From: Lepidostoma basale
Lineage: Eukaryota > Arthropoda > Insecta > Trichoptera > Lepidostomatidae
Length of the DNA stretch: 64,000 bases
NCBI GenBank assembly: GCA_022606425.2
Contig: JAHDVF020001552.1
Coordinates: 434,001-498,000 of the forward strand
Reading direction: 5' to 3'
Under the pieces are notes generated by a model. The model saw nothing but the letters and a program-made list of their open reading frames with translations. It searched no databases and was not told the origin of the DNA. Below, piece after piece: positions 10,735-22,500 of this stretch (within the stretch, counting starts at the first letter, position 1; each line of letters starts with the position of its first letter). Made by a program: the position numbers and the translations under genes.

Positions 10735-10985
10735 ATCATCGCGCCGTTACCTCGTAGGGGTAGGCAGAAAGAATGGACTGATCCTGTTACACCTCTCTAG
10801 AATCCTCCACATTCATACAGCGAGTCATACACGCACGTTGATTCTTCCGACTTCTAACATGGTCAAACTTTAAAATTTGATTAATTTCGCCTCGACTCCG
10901 TACTCCATTTACATCATTAACGTATACTTTCTTAACCATTTTTTCTCCATCCATGCGCTCCATATGTCCGAACCAACGTTATAAA
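10735..10985 (-). mobile_element. TAAC-family RTE-like LINE 3' fragment
   Basis: Contains CATCGCGCCGTTACCTCGTA, GGGGTAGGCAGAAAGAATGG and the complement of MERMDGEKMVKKVYVNDVNG. Same family as 11630-12113, truncated at 10985. Confidence 0.7.
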
Positions 10986-11404
10986 AATACGAAAATCAGT
11001 TATTTAGTATAAAGAATATCACGATTGTTAAATTTGACGTTTTTCTTATCATAAATCCTCTTTTTAGTAATAAATAATGAGTACCAGCTACAAGTTATAA
11101 AGGGTAGACGTTTTTTATAGTTGAAATGCTCAGTCCTTGCGAAAGATCAAAGGTAAGCGTTAGTGATGGATGACATCCGCCCTGTGCGCTGTCGCCAGGA
11201 CTAATAACACAAAATGTCCGCCTGATGGAGCGCCCCCAATGTCATACAATAAATGATTAATGTATTTTAAACGTAATTAAGCATTACAATATTACACCGG
11301 CGCTTTCAGTTGCCAGCCTTATTGATTTTATCTATTTTTTATGGAATTTGGACAAAACAAATTGTAGTTAAATACGTTCCACATCTATTTCAATCCTTGA
11401 TTTA

Positions 11405-11575
11405 TATTATAACTAACAAACTAACCATCACGCCGTCTCCCCGAAGGGGTAGGCAGAAAGAATGGACTGCCACACTTTTCTTTCCTGACATATTTCTCTC
11501 GCTACCTCAACATTCATACATCGTGTCATGCACGCGCGTCGATTTCTCTGACTCCTCACATGGCTGACATTCAAT
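11405..11575 (-). mobile_element. TAAC-family RTE-like LINE 3' fragment
   Basis: TAACTAACAAACTAACCATC, then the conserved CACGCCGTCTCCCCGAAGGG terminus and about 120 bp of the C-terminal coding end. It lies just upstream of a longer copy in the same orientation. Confidence 0.7.
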
Positions 11576-11626
11576 ATTTATTTTTAACTATTTTAATAAA
11601 CAAATGATACTTTAATATTATCCTTA

Positions 11627-12113
11627 AATAACTAACTAACCATCACGCCGTCTCCCCGGAGGGGTAGGCAGAACGTATGGAACGCCACACTGTTCTGTCC
11701 TGACATACTTCTCTCGCTTCCTCTACATTCATACATCTTGACAAGCACGCACGTCGATTTCTCCGACTACTCCCGTGACCGACATTTAATATTTGATTGA
11801 TTTGATCGTGCCACGTTTTCCTCGGCCTTCCTCTATTTCTAGCTCCGTTCAAGCCTTTTACATATACCTTCTTTACCATTCTGTCTTCACTCATTCTTTC
11901 CATGTGCCCAAACCATCTTAATGACCCTTTCATTATTTTGTTCATAACACTTTCATTCGCACCACATTCACTTCTTATACTTGCATTTGACACTCTATCA
12001 TATACAGATTTGCCACACATTCGTCTTAGAGATCTCATTTCTACTGCACTTATTCTACTTTCATCCTTCTTTTGCCAGTTCCATGCTTCACTTCCATACA
12101 TAATGGTCGGCAC
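11627..12113 (-). mobile_element. TAAC-family RTE-like LINE, longest open C-terminus
   Basis: An open frame of 156 residues (11643-12113) encodes the C-terminus of a non-LTR reverse transcriptase: MYGSEAWNWQKKDESR, AVEMRSLRRMCGKS, SLRWFGHMERM, RNRGRPRKTWHDQI, CMNVEEAREVCQDR, SAYPSGET and stop. The end is followed by a 3' terminus and a TAAC repeat tail. Very similar C-termini are widespread in moth genomes. The polymerase and endonuclease domains are missing. Confidence 0.85.
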
Positions 12114-12275
12114 AAAATCACCATTATCCTAAAATAGCGCTATGAAAACTCGATTTTTAATGCTTAGATAATAATCATTCAAGCAGTTATATATAATATG
12201 TTTAAATGAATATGTGTATATAATAAGAATACGTTTTTCTGGACGATGCGGGTAATTTTTGTATTTTTTTTTTTA

Positions 12276-12505
12276 ATACAACAGGTCATTTGAACCCAAT
12301 TACTGTATACAATTTTTTTTTAACTATAATATTGATTATCATGACATTGATAGGTAGCTAATCTATCGCCATTTTATTGTCACGTAAATTCTTTACCATA
12401 CCAAAGACAGTGTTACAATCACACTGCCATCACCGCGTATCAAACCCGGGACCTTCGGTATGGCAGCTAGGGTTCTTACTATTCTACCACGAAGGTAGTG
12501 ATATA
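12276..12505 (-). mobile_element. tRNA-derived SINE
   Basis: Complement carries the tRNA-like head (CTACCTTCGTGG, GGTAGAATAGTAAGAACCCT), B-box region GTCCCGGGTTTGATACGCGG, the body and the tail CAGTAATTGGGTTCAAATGA. One of the better preserved reversed copies. Confidence 0.8.
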
Positions 12506-12929
12506 AAATACAGAAATTTATAAAGATTATCACAATTGTTTTTGACCCTACACTTAGTAGACTACATAAAATATACTTTTATATTGAAACTTTAATCTTT
12601 ATACTTCGCATGCTAAAAAAATATTAATTGATAAAATTATAACAAATAAGTATTATGTACAAACAAACGAACTAATTGTGCGAGAAATATTGTATTTTGA
12701 TCCGACAATTTAAAAATTTCACCGTTATAAACGTAATCACAAGGACGGCAGCGGCTCACATTATATTCATATTTTAAACGAGAAAGTAAACATGCTTACA
12801 AATCTCATTACATGCATAAATCAATTCAATTTGAATAAAAAACAATTGTTGTGTTCATAAAAAAATATTATCCGAGTTCCATTATTTCGGGTACTTTGGT
12901 GTTGTATATCTTCTCTTCTAATGTTCTAT

Positions 12930-13115
12930 TAGGCGCGCAAGATGGATTGGTCATGTATGCGACACGAATGTTTCCTGGATAATGTGTTTGCCGAGATATG
13001 GGATGCACCTCTTATGCGGAGATGAAGAGAGTTGCCGAGGACCGAGCGAAGTGGAATAGGAGATGCGTCGCCTTGCTGCAGACCAATCATTAGATTGAGA
13101 TCGGAGAAGAAGAAG
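12930..13115 (+). mobile_element. GAA-tailed RTE-like LINE 3' fragment
   Basis: RRRARWIGHVCDTNVSWIMC-like reading, then YAEMKRVAEDRAKWNRRCVA and LLQTNH, ending in GGAGAAGAAGAAG. It matches the end of the - strand copy at 60425-61035 (YAELKRVAEDQVEWKRRWVA). Confidence 0.75.
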
Positions 13116-13169
13116 TGTAGTTTCAGGTTCCCTTGGCGTTAACGATCACTGTAGCGAAAGCTTTCTCAA

Positions 13170-13350
13170 CATTTTTTGAATGTATACAAACACCTGTACA
13201 CGAATACTGGATTTCACCCATTGCGGGTTATCAATTCAGCGCGCTTCAGTGCGCTTAGCCCAACCAATGACAGGTCAAAGGTCCTGTAAACACCTTGATC
13301 AACCATATTCTGTTTCCAATTTGCATATTCGTCTCTATTGAGATTTAATT
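13170..13350 (+). mobile_element. Short MITE-like copy (TGTATACAAA family)
   Basis: TTTGAATGTATACAAACACC, TACTGGATTTCACCCATTGC, then a deletion and the opposite arm (CCATATTCTGTTTCCAATTT, CGTCTCTATTGAGAT). An internally deleted relative of 6018-6575. Confidence 0.7.
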
Positions 13351-14380
13351 CTTGAAAGTTTTCTCGCCCCACACAGTGATTTCCTGGGAAGTGTTACTGG
13401 AGTAGATTCACGTTGCCTACTCCAGGGATTTTCTGTAGATGTGACCTTCCCTTTAGCTGGTCTCGGTTTTGTGACCCGGAAAATACGCACTACGTTCCTT
13501 TTCCTATCTGCTATGACCCTGCTAGTAAGGACAGGAATTATATTGCCGGAGACTCTAGGACGCCAGAGAGTCGGACTTACTAGAAGCCTTGCTGTTGTCA
13601 TGCAAGATTGCGTTTCACGTAATTTTAAAACAACCCTTTCAACAGGGTATTTTAGATGGCCGAGCCATAGAGGGCTCCCTCCGCTTACCCGAAGCTGTTA
13701 TAGGCGCAGCGGCGCCTTTCGTCAGCTTCACTTGTGCACTCCCTAAGCCCGTCCCCCGTCCATGGGGGACTCACGTTAAAAAAAAATACTATATGTATAT
13801 TTGCAACCAAGGGGGACCCAGACCACATTTAAGCTACGCTACTCTCCCTCGATGTCCCGCCGCACACATATAGCAATACAACAGCAAAAGAAATACAAAA
13901 TATTCTACAGGGTATGTCCCATCATGGCACGTTTAGTCAGTGAAGTCCCTGGGTATAATGTGGATATGTTGAAATTTTAAACCTCTAAAACCTCCCGAGC
14001 CGCCGCTCCCGCGCTATCCACTTAATCCGAGTATTAATGTACTAGTTGGAAAGTTCCCTAAGCGATCCGCTAATCACCAGCCGCTACACCTCGCTATTAC
14101 CATTATTAGCGCGATAGAACAACACCTCCTCACACACTGCCCCCCTCTCACCTCCTACCTCCTACTCTTCTTGACGCCCCTGTTCTCTGGTAGTTTATTC
14201 CTATTATAATATTGCTATCGGTGTTTGGTACTTGATCCTCTCACGCAGGGTACAAACTTTGCTTCTAGTCTAATTGTTAATCCTCGGGCGTATAAGTTTA
14301 CGTGGTTTGTACTTGATTTTTACTCCACAATGAACATTTACACGTGTAATATATTGTACGTAAGCAATACATAAACAATT
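13350..14380. other. GC-richer unidentified stretch
   Basis: The part 13370-13870 has higher GC than its surroundings and two short inverted motifs (GGAGTAGATT versus CTACTCC, and CCCCCGTCCATGGGGG near 13753). Long frames are open by composition, but none shows a family signature. It may be a repeat unit not otherwise present in the window. Confidence 0.4.
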
Positions 14381-14384
14381 CCTC

Positions 14385-14700
14385 AATTTTCTTCTTTTTC
14401 TTTTTTATATACTCGTACTTTGTATATACAACATTATATGGTTGACATGTTTCGGACAACCAGTGCTTCTTCAGTGATACATATTATAAAGATACTTGTT
14501 TAAAATATTCCAAAATTGTGATCTGAAAGATGTTAGATCATGTAACATCTGTCAGATCAAGTAAACAATTTTATAATATTTTAAATATGTAACACTGAAA
14601 AAGGACTAGTTGTCCGAAACATGTCTATGTAATATATATTTTTTTAAATATAAGTGTTGTATCTACAAAGTTTATAAAAAAGAAAAAGAGTAATAAATTC
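14385..14700 (+). repeat. Inverted pair of hammerhead-bearing units (family 1)
   Basis: A foldback element: the left end (TTTTTTATATACTCGTACTT) and right end (AAAGTTTATAAAAAAGAAAA) are complementary, and each half holds a hammerhead core. Left, - strand, 14444-14474: CUGAAGA, stem II, GAAAC, ACAUGU, C. Right, + strand, 14595-14625: CUGAAAA (one core change), GGAC/GUCC stem II, GAAAC, ACAUGU, C. The left core is complete but stem II has a mismatch. Confidence 0.8.
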
Positions 14701-14999
14701 CTTCATTTACTCCTTTTCTTTAAATATTTTGTTTACCTTTAGTCTTCCAAGCTCTCATTTCTAATCATACGCAAAATATGTTTTTTCCAAATTACAATTT
14801 TATTTAACATTTATATTATATAATATTACAGTTAAAAATTACTAATGAGTTCATACTGAACACAATGAATTATTAGTACTTAAACCAATTATTCCAGGTT
14901 ATATTTTGTCACATCAGAATGTTAATGCCAACACATACTCGTACATTGTTGTGCATAAATGAAGGTCTTCTTGAAGGTTTCTGACATTTCTGACTGCCT

Positions 15000-15880
15000 T
15001 AAACTTCAATCAGATCTCGACAGACTCTCTCATTACTGCACACTAAATGAATAATCCATAACACGGACAAGTATCGCTGTATGTTATCCTTATTTAATAA
15101 ATAAATAAATATATCACACAATTTTTTTTTCATTATAAACAGTGAACTTCTGAAAAAAAAGTATTTAATCTTAAAATAACAAAATATTTCACCTCTGAAT
15201 GTCTTATCCACGCCATCTAATAATCCACTTTGCGTATACATATGAAATAAGCTTAGAATTACGAACACTGCATTTCAGTGAGCTTTTAAGTGCTTTAGGG
15301 CGGTCTGCGGGTTTGTTCATCTCGTTTAGTATCCAATAACCTTCAAGTATCATTGGTCTACGAGGTTTTTATATGTTTTAAAATTGCTCACTAAATACAT
15401 GAATTTATAATTTTGAGAAAAATACGGGTATATATTTTGAATAGCACAATTAATTATATTTACTAAATAAAATTAACAACATGTTTTATTATTACTTGTG
15501 CTGGTCAAGCGAATATTAATTATTGAAGTTTCTGAGTGAAACAAGCGAAATAAAACAAATTTAAAATTTATTATCTTAAAAATGAAGACACTGCAATTGA
15601 TTATCTTACTATTTAATACAACTCTTTAAAATAATACAGTTATTTGTAACAAGTCGAAATAAAATTTCTGTACACCCATTTCATTGCATAAAAATGGTAC
15701 ATCATTTTTAAAAGTTATTATTCATATTCATAAGAAATTAGAAATATTTGTATTGTTTGCCATACGTAGAAAAAATACTTAATTGTATTATTTTTATCAA
15801 TTAAGTATTATATATAGAACATGGTGTGTATTGCAGAACTTGGTAGTTTGACATATTTTAAAATAAAATAAACGCGTTCT
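15000..15880. other. AT-rich sequence, nothing recognised
   Basis: No coding signature, RNA gene or repeat that matches other parts of the window. Confidence 0.5.
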
Positions 15881-15885
15881 CTCTT

Positions 15886-16033
15886 AGTATAAACCACTTT
15901 ATTGTAAGTTTCACTGTGTAGCTAGCTCCCTCATAGCTATACATAAACTTTAATTTATATATAGCCCTGAGGAAGTTTGATACAGAGTGAAACCTGTTGG
16001 CGATTCTTACTCAAATAAAGTGGTTTATACTAG
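15886..16033 (+). repeat. Inverted-repeat element with hammerhead core (family 6)
   Basis: Arms TAGTATAAACCACTTTATTG and its complement flank two facing half units. On the + strand CUGAGGA lies at 15967-15973 and GAAAC at 15989-15993, followed by CUGUUGG. The left half (GTTTCACTGTGTAGC, CTCCCTCA) is the degenerate inverted twin. Stem II pairs only weakly, so activity is doubtful. Confidence 0.6.
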
Positions 16034-16477
16034 GTGAAAATTTGTTTATTTTAATTTTATTATAACTAAGGTAACAATATCTCGACATTCCATCCAAAGG
16101 ACATCCAAGGACGCCACCCCCTCCCAGTTAGACCGTGAGATGTGACCTCTGCGAAGGCGGAGGAACATTTTGACATCCTCTGACGTGACGAGCTCCCGAA
16201 GAATATCTCTTACATGCGGGACTTGTGATGAGAATCCTTAACAAGGACATACTGTCTTACCGCTTATTACTTTGTAATACCTGCACACCTATTTATAGAA
16301 TTTTTTGATTTCTAGCTCCCCTAAAATCATTAATGTGTAAAATTCTTACTATTGTTCATATTTATTCATTCAATCCATACGTTTTAACCATTCTCATTAC
16401 TCAAATCAGGTTTAGCTGTTTGAATATTTGTATTTATTAATTAATACATCTATCAAATGTTTTCATAATTAAAAAGT

Positions 16478-16625
16478 CCACTGTTTTAGCCGAAACACTA
16501 TGATACCTTAACATTTTAAACTGTTAAATTAAATAACTTTGTTTTTGTATCACAATGGTATTTTATTTTACGCGACAGCTGTTTCATCAACCTATGTTGA
16601 CATCATCAGGTATTTTAATAATTTA
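16478..16625 (-). ncRNA. Hammerhead ribozyme candidate, family 2
   Basis: On the - strand: CUGAUGA (16603-16609), a stem II of GUCAAC and GUUGAU around a short loop, GAAAC (16581-16585), palindrome ACAGCUGU, then C and GCG. All invariant core bases are present. Stem I near the core pairs poorly. The unit carries the family's outer motif GCCGAAACACTATGATACC at 16491. Copies: 31333, 44690, 47045, 53540 (pair) and a decayed one at 62715. Confidence 0.75.
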
Positions 16626-16704
16626 TACCAATTAAATCGAATGATTTTTTAAATATTAATTATAGTTTAAAGGAATGACAGTATCGCATTTCTAAGGTAT
16701 CATT

Positions 16705-16800
16705 AAATGTGACTGACACTTGTCATTTGATAACGCCTTAGAAAGACAAAACATCTCATTCCCATATACGAAAATGGATCTTCTATAAAACTGACGTTTT
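16705..16800 (+). repeat. Family 5 half element
   Basis: CATTTGATAACGCCTTAGAA, GACAAAACATCTCATTCCCA. Decayed copy of the hairpin-plus-GAAACATGTC unit. Confidence 0.5.
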
Positions 16801-17379
16801 CATTAGTATTAATGATTCAATATGGAGATTTACATTATTGCTCAAGAAACAATAAATAAATATTTTAATCTTTGTATATTTTATAAATGTTGCGCAAAGT
16901 TCTCAGTAAACAATAACTTACCAAGTATCCATTTGTTGTTGAGGGCCTTCTCTAAGTCTGTCCTGAGGGAAGTTATCGCTTTATCTGGGATTGTTTCTTT
17001 AGAGATTTAGGCTGGCGCTGTACATACATTTCGGCTTGATCCCGAGGGTGGAATTTGTCAACGGAAATTTAAGGGGTCCAAAACAGTCCTGGGTAAGTAG
17101 CCCTAAGTATGAGAAACTCTACAGCCTACAGCAGCGGGAAGAATACATAATACACGTTGAATAAGTACCCAAGCCCTTTGGTTAGTGGCGGAGCGGGTGG
17201 GACATTAAATCATTAATTGCTTAATATTTAAGTTCATAACCTTAAAGTTTATCTTAGTTAAGTCATCATTGTGAAGTGCCAATGTGATTTATTTATACCC
17301 TGAAAATGGCACTCGGGATTATAAAATTTGTTGAAGAAATATATGTACATGTGGAAATAAGAAATAAGACAGAAGAGGA

Positions 17380-17605
17380 TATCGTTCGGTGAAGTAATTC
17401 CAGAAGAAGATACTGGAGGGACCATGTACCCAGAATGGATAGCGACAGACTTGCATATATAACCGCTTACAAAAGGGCCTGCAGACACCGTCCACGTGGG
17501 AGACCACCTAAGAAATGAAGGGACAGCTAGACTTCATCATCCCAGGATACATGATATTTGTGCCACAGTTCTTCAGATCTAGTAAAAGAAGAAGAAGAAG
17601 CTGAA
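17380..17605 (+). mobile_element. GAA-tailed RTE-like LINE 3' fragment
   Basis: RRYWRDHVPRMDSDRLAYI, then PRGRPPKK and W-DS region, with tail AAAAGAAGAAGAAGAAG. Resembles the 63360-63775 group. Confidence 0.6.
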
Positions 17606-17789
17606 CTGGAAGTTAGCGTACGTTATTCCATAGATGTTGACACATGAATGGAACCACATGTTAAAATGTGTTAAGCATTCATTTATTGTGTTCTTAAGAA
17701 CATAATAATCTATATTTTTTATTTATTGTTTCTTGAACAATGATGTAAAACTCCATATTAAATAATTAATACGAATGAAAACGTCAGTT

Positions 17790-17905
17790 TTAATTATCAA
17801 ATGTTCATTTGATAATGTCTTAGAAGGGCGAAACATGTCATTCCCATAAAATATAATAAAACTTGTAGAAAACTGACGTTTTCATTCGTATTATTTTTAT
17901 TTTTT
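17790..17905 (+). repeat. Family 5 half element, well preserved
   Basis: TTTGATAATGTCTTAGAAGG, GCGAAACATGTCATTCCCAT, AAAACTTGTAGAAAACTGAC, CGTTTTCATTCGTATTA. It gives the clearest reading of the right half of the family. Confidence 0.65.
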
Positions 17906-18061
17906 ATGTTATAGTAACAATTTTCACATATTATGGTTTTAATTTCAAATGAAAGCACTTAATAAATCAAATTTTATTTTTAACATTATTGGTGATATAA
18001 ACTATTTTGTCACTCTGATTAAGATTTCCTTAGAGCAAAATCGATTGGTAATATTAATTAA

Positions 18062-18125
18062 CTTACTAACCATCACGCCGTCTCCCCGAAAGGGTAGGGA
18101 GAAAGAATGGACTGCCACACTTTAA
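18062..18125 (-). mobile_element. Terminus of a TAAC-family LINE
   Basis: ACTTACTAACCATCACGCCG then TCTCCCCGAAAGGGTAGGGA. Only the last 60 bp remain. Confidence 0.6.
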
Positions 18126-18191
18126 TCGATGCGGCACTCCATCCTTCTCTTTTCGCCAATATCAATTAAAATCTTTCTGAAACAATCAAGT

Positions 18192-18270
18192 AAACTTTTG
18201 TAACCCTGACGAAGCTCCAGCGGGAGCGAAACCGCTTGGTTTTAACAAAAAATAAAATGGTGTAAAAACT
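18192..18270 (+). ncRNA. Hammerhead ribozyme candidate, family 3
   Basis: CUGACGA (18206-18212), A, stem II GCUCC/GGAGC with a 4-nt loop, GAAAC (18228-18232). Stem I: AACC (18202-18205) pairs with GGUU (18238-18241), and UUUUGU further out pairs with ACAAAA. All core bases are intact. Stem III is ACCGCU, one change from the palindrome ACCGGU of sister copies. Other copies: 24140, 32490, 39340. Confidence 0.8.
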
Positions 18271-18667
18271 ATTAACAGTGTGTTCATATTACCGTATTTT
18301 TGAATTATACAATACATAGTCAATATTTTCGAACAAATTATCATATCTGTTCTCATAAGGGATGGAGTCTGTTCTGTGATGTCAGTGTACAGGGAGCGTA
18401 CCAACTGGGGTTATTTATGCCCTTGGGTCCGGCGGTCAGCGAGCCTGTCGAGGACAGATTGTAATAACTTATACGGGAGGGAATATCACTTTGTAGTGCG
18501 TTGTTTAGGACGAAAATTCATTGTTGTATTAATTACATGAAATATGTGACAAAACTGCTCCAATCACTAAATATGTATCATTAAATATAAACCTATGAAT
18601 TTATTAATTATCAACAATGAACTTCTCCCGAGAATTCCAATTATCAACATTAAGAGATTTTTTTTAA

Positions 18668-19145
18668 CTAACTAACCATCACGCCGTCTCCCCGAAGGGA
18701 TAGCCAAAAATAATGGATCGCAATATTGTTCTTTCTTGACATACCTTTCTATTTTCCTCAATATGAATACATCGTCTCATCAACGCACGTTGATTTCTCT
18801 GACTCCTCACGTGGCCGACAGTTATTATTTGATTGATTTAATCGTGCCACGTTTTCCTCGGTAATGCTATATTTCCAATTTCGTTTACATTGTTTGAATT
18901 TCCTATTTTACCACACTTTATTCATTCATTCTTTCCATTTGTCCGATCATGACCCTTTCGTTATTTTGATTATATCAATTTCGCAGTGCATTCACTATAA
19001 ATATTTTTATTTAATAATCTAATATACAGATTAACCACGCATTCGGCTAAGAGAGTTCTACTGCTTTGAATTTACTTCCATAATTTTTTTTTTGCCAATT
19101 CCAAGTTTCACTTCCATGCATAAGTCGGCACAAGAACACTATTTT
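18668..19145 (-). mobile_element. Degenerate TAAC-family LINE copy
   Basis: TAACTAACTAACCATCACGC, CGTCTCCCCGAAGGG terminus followed by a heavily mutated complement of the C-terminus up to the SEAWNWQKK region at 19090-19140. Many indels. Confidence 0.7.
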
Positions 19146-19699
19146 GCATTTTTTTCAACCCAATAATTATAATCTGCGATTTTATAACTTTATTTATTAT
19201 AAATTTTATTTTAAATTTCTTGTGTCGTAGCGGACAATAAAATCTATTAAAAATAAAAATACTTACTTTATTTTTATGAAACGTCAAAGCTTTTTATTGC
19301 ATTTTTTTAATTTTTTTATTTTTGTATTTTCAAATACCTCTTATTTGATGTCTACGAAACATTCAGTATAAATTTTTTATTAAACCCGTATGAATTTTAT
19401 CTTCGTAAATGTTAAAAGTTCCACTCATAAAATGTTGAGTGTTTAGTATACCGATAAAGAAAATGCTTTCGTTTAAACTTCCTTTTGCTTTAATATATGA
19501 AAAAGTAATAGAATGTTATTTAATATTCACAGCCATACAATTTTTAATTTTTTTCTTTTGTGGAACTGTGTACTGTCTTACTACTAGATTATATTGTCTT
19601 CTGCGCAGATTATCGGAGAGTAAAAAGTAATCTAGTTGTATTGTCCACAGGCAAAACACAAAGTCTAATCTTGTGGACTTAGTGGCGTTACGTGTTTGT

Positions 19700-20310
19700 T
19701 TGTTTCTTCAATTAGTTTTTAAAGCGCTTCACCCGGATATTGAAATAAATTTCAAAATTGAAGTTGAACGTCCTGCATTTAATAAATTGAGAACCTTCTT
19801 TTACGACGACAATCTAAACCTGAAACTCCGACAAATAATGGTTAAATGCTTTATATGGTATATTCTACTATATGGCTGTGAAACATGAACTCTGAAAGTG
19901 AACGTAATAAACCGGTTAGAGGCATTCGAGATGTGAATATACCGCAGAATTATCCGTATACCGTGGACCGAAAAGGTCAATAATGCAGACGTACTACAGA
20001 GAACCGGAGCCAATAGAGAGATGTTGTCAAGTGTAAAGGTTAGAAAGGTCTTATGTTTTTTTTTTTTTATATTTGGGTCATACGCTGAGGGTAAAAAATA
20101 CCACCTCTTTCGGCTAATAATAATGGGCAAGATAAAGGGAGAGAGGGAAGTTGAAGGCAGTTGTTCTAGCTACAGAACATAAGGGATTGGAATGGAATGA
20201 CGAGAGTTGAGAAACTGATTCAAGTAGCGCAGGATAGAGATGGTTTCGCTGAAATGATCGCCAACATTGGAATGATCTGACAAGGCACCAAAAGAAAAAG
20301 AGATATTAAA
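19700..20310 (+). mobile_element. RTE-like LINE fragment
   Basis: LLYGCET, then MNRLEAFEM-like (VINRLEAFEM), IYRRIIRIPWTEKVNNADVL, ANREMLSSVKVRKV and VEKLIQVAQDRDGFAEMIAN. Same family as 38040-38520 on the other strand. A run of T at 20050-20067 and stops break it. Confidence 0.8.
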
Positions 20311-20567
20311 CTCACAAATTACTTACAATCCTTCGTCTACCATCGCACTTTTTAGAATACGACGTTGTTAATTCACCCTTAACAAGAATTTACCAGTTTT
20401 ATACATTGTGAAAAACATCTAAGTGACGATTTAATTGAAATATAATGTATTCATTCTCTTAAGTACACATTTAACATCACAACGGTGTATTGTAAAAGAT
20501 TTTTGAAATATTAGATCTATAATTTATTATGAATGTGGTCGAATCGCCAATTTTAAAAGGTCTCAAA

Positions 20568-20973
20568 TGAGGGTATTATTTGCAAACCTGCAAACTCCAT
20601 TATTAGATGTTTTGAGTAAATCGCAAAAAACTGATACGCTAATAAAATGCGCTTTTTTACGATATTAATTTTTTTCATCTCAACCAGTTAGTATTTTAAA
20701 AGCAATCAGCCATGAAATAATTATCATTATGTTGATAATTAAAGTAAAATAATGAATTTCATTTTGAAGTTTGCCAGCTTTGCAACACTCAAGTGGAGGT
20801 TGCCATGTTTGCAACAAACCCTATATTTTAATAGCAAAATTCTTCAGAATGAAGCCGAATTTGAAACTGAAAATCAGTAAAAATTATGTGCAAATGTATT
20901 ATGAATAAGACACAATTCATATCTCACTTTTGATTGTTGGTGGAGTTTGCCGGGTTTGCAAATAGTACCCTCA
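20568..20973. mobile_element. 406-bp MITE with 31-bp terminal inverted repeats
   Basis: The left end TGAGGGTATTATTTGCAAAC continues CTGCAAACTCC, and its complement is at the right end ending GTACCCTCA. Inside, further GTTTGCCAGCTTTGCAAC and GTTGCCATGTTTGCAAC subterminal repeats point to transposase binding sites. No coding sequence. Confidence 0.78.
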
Positions 20974-20979
20974 AATAAA

Positions 20980-21900
20980 GTATGTCGAAAGTCTATTCAA
21001 ACCATCACAGAAAGCACTAACATTAGTGTTTTGATTGATTTTATACGAATAAAGGCTACCTAATAACATTCGCATATAATACGTTTATTATTGATATTAA
21101 TTTAAGCATAATTGAGTTTTCAAGGAATCCACTTGCTCGTGTTCGATTTTAACATGTCAATTACACGCTTGGAGAAATTATTAATTTACACATGGAACCA
21201 TGTCTAATTGTGTTTGCCTGTTGGAGGTGCGAACAGCGCGGTTGTTAGTCTGTTGATGTGACGCGATGGTTTCTCGAGGAAAGGATTCCCCTCCAGGTCC
21301 CTGGAGCTTTTCACTGCTTGTTTGAATTTCAATGTGTAATTATTATTCTGTCACGCATTGAGTGAGTGTGAATATTACAACGTGCTTATACATCGATATT
21401 GAATAAACCAACCACTTGATTATAATCACAAGTTTCAATAATGTTTATTGAGATCATTTGCTTATTAGAAGTTACTGCTTTGAATTTACTGCGTGCAGGA
21501 ATCTGATGGAACGTGTATTGTATGTTTCACCAGAAATATTCGTGATTATTTTGTAAAATAACATGCTTATATCCAACTTGTATTATTGTTTTGTATCCTA
21601 CTTACGGTCTGTCAAGTTTTCTCTTTTCACGAAGTGGAGATAGTATAGATCTAGTGCGATATAAACGATTAATTATGGACTCTCCCTTATAGGGCATCTA
21701 ATCCATACCTTTTTTTGTCTACAATTTGCTCTTGTGATGGTTTTAAATTTGCTGTTTAAGAAACAAATTTTTTTTTAATTATCTTATTAAACTAAAAGAT
21801 CTTTTTTTTATTTCCTTTGTTGTAAGTGAACCTTATCCTGAACCCCAATAAGAACTTTAAATCATTATTTTCAATTTTAAATTGATTCATAATGATTGTT
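20980..21900. other. Mostly AT-rich sequence with one GC-richer block
   Basis: The block 21215-21320 (GTTGGAGGTGCGAACAGCGC, GTGACGCGATGG, CCTCCAGGTCCCTGGAG) is GC-richer than its flanks and has no repeat partner here. It could be a conserved noncoding element, but I cannot test that. Confidence 0.35.
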
Positions 21901-21909
21901 ATAACAAAA

Positions 21910-22095
21910 GCATGAACGTTCCAAGTAAACCTTCATAACATCTGTCAAAACTGATCATATATGTAAACAATTTTATTATATTTTAAATATGTTTCTTTAT
22001 AATATGTATCACTGAAGAAGGACCGGTCGTCCAAAACATGTCTGTAATTTTTTATTTAATTTAATTTTTTTAAAGTTAGTTTTGTTTATAAAAAG
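21910..22095 (+). ncRNA. Hammerhead-bearing unit, family 1, decayed at one core base
   Basis: CUGAAGA at 22012-22018, stem II GGAC/GUCC, then AAAAC where G of GAAAC is A, ACAUGU palindrome (22036-22041) and C. The G-to-A change sits in a CpG of sister copies, as expected from decay. The upstream body AACGTTCCAAGTAAACCTTC is shared with 38530 and 55400. Confidence 0.7.
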
Positions 22096-22304
22096 TATAA
22101 AAAAAAGAAAAAGACAAATAACACTTTCTTAATTTTGGAATATTCAGAGTTTTATTTATTTATTTTGTTTTTGGTATTTCTAATGTTACATGGATTTGTC
22201 ATGTTTACCTTGCTAGTTAAATAATTAATCCGTCAATTCTATATAATAAGTTGATTTTATAATTTGAAAAATATAATTAATAAGAATTAAATCGTCTGTT
22301 TTCT

Positions 22305-22430
22305 AGAACTTTTATTATGATGGGAATGTCATGTTTCGCCTTACATTTGATAAAACCTTAGAAAGGCGAAACGTGTCATTCTCATAAAACGCAATTAAAC
22401 AGACGTTTTCATTTGTTTTAATTATTTTAT
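22305..22430. repeat. Inverted-repeat element, family 5
   Basis: Arms GGGAATGTCATGTTTCGCCT and AAGGCGAAACGTGTCATTCT surround ACATTTGATAAAACCTTAG. Both arms therefore hold GAAAC plus the ACATGT-type segment, in opposite orientation. Confidence 0.7.
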
Positions 22431-22500
22431 AACAAGTTTTACATCATTGTTCAAGAAACAATTATCTAACTAGAAATGAAAAAATATTATAAATCTTAAA

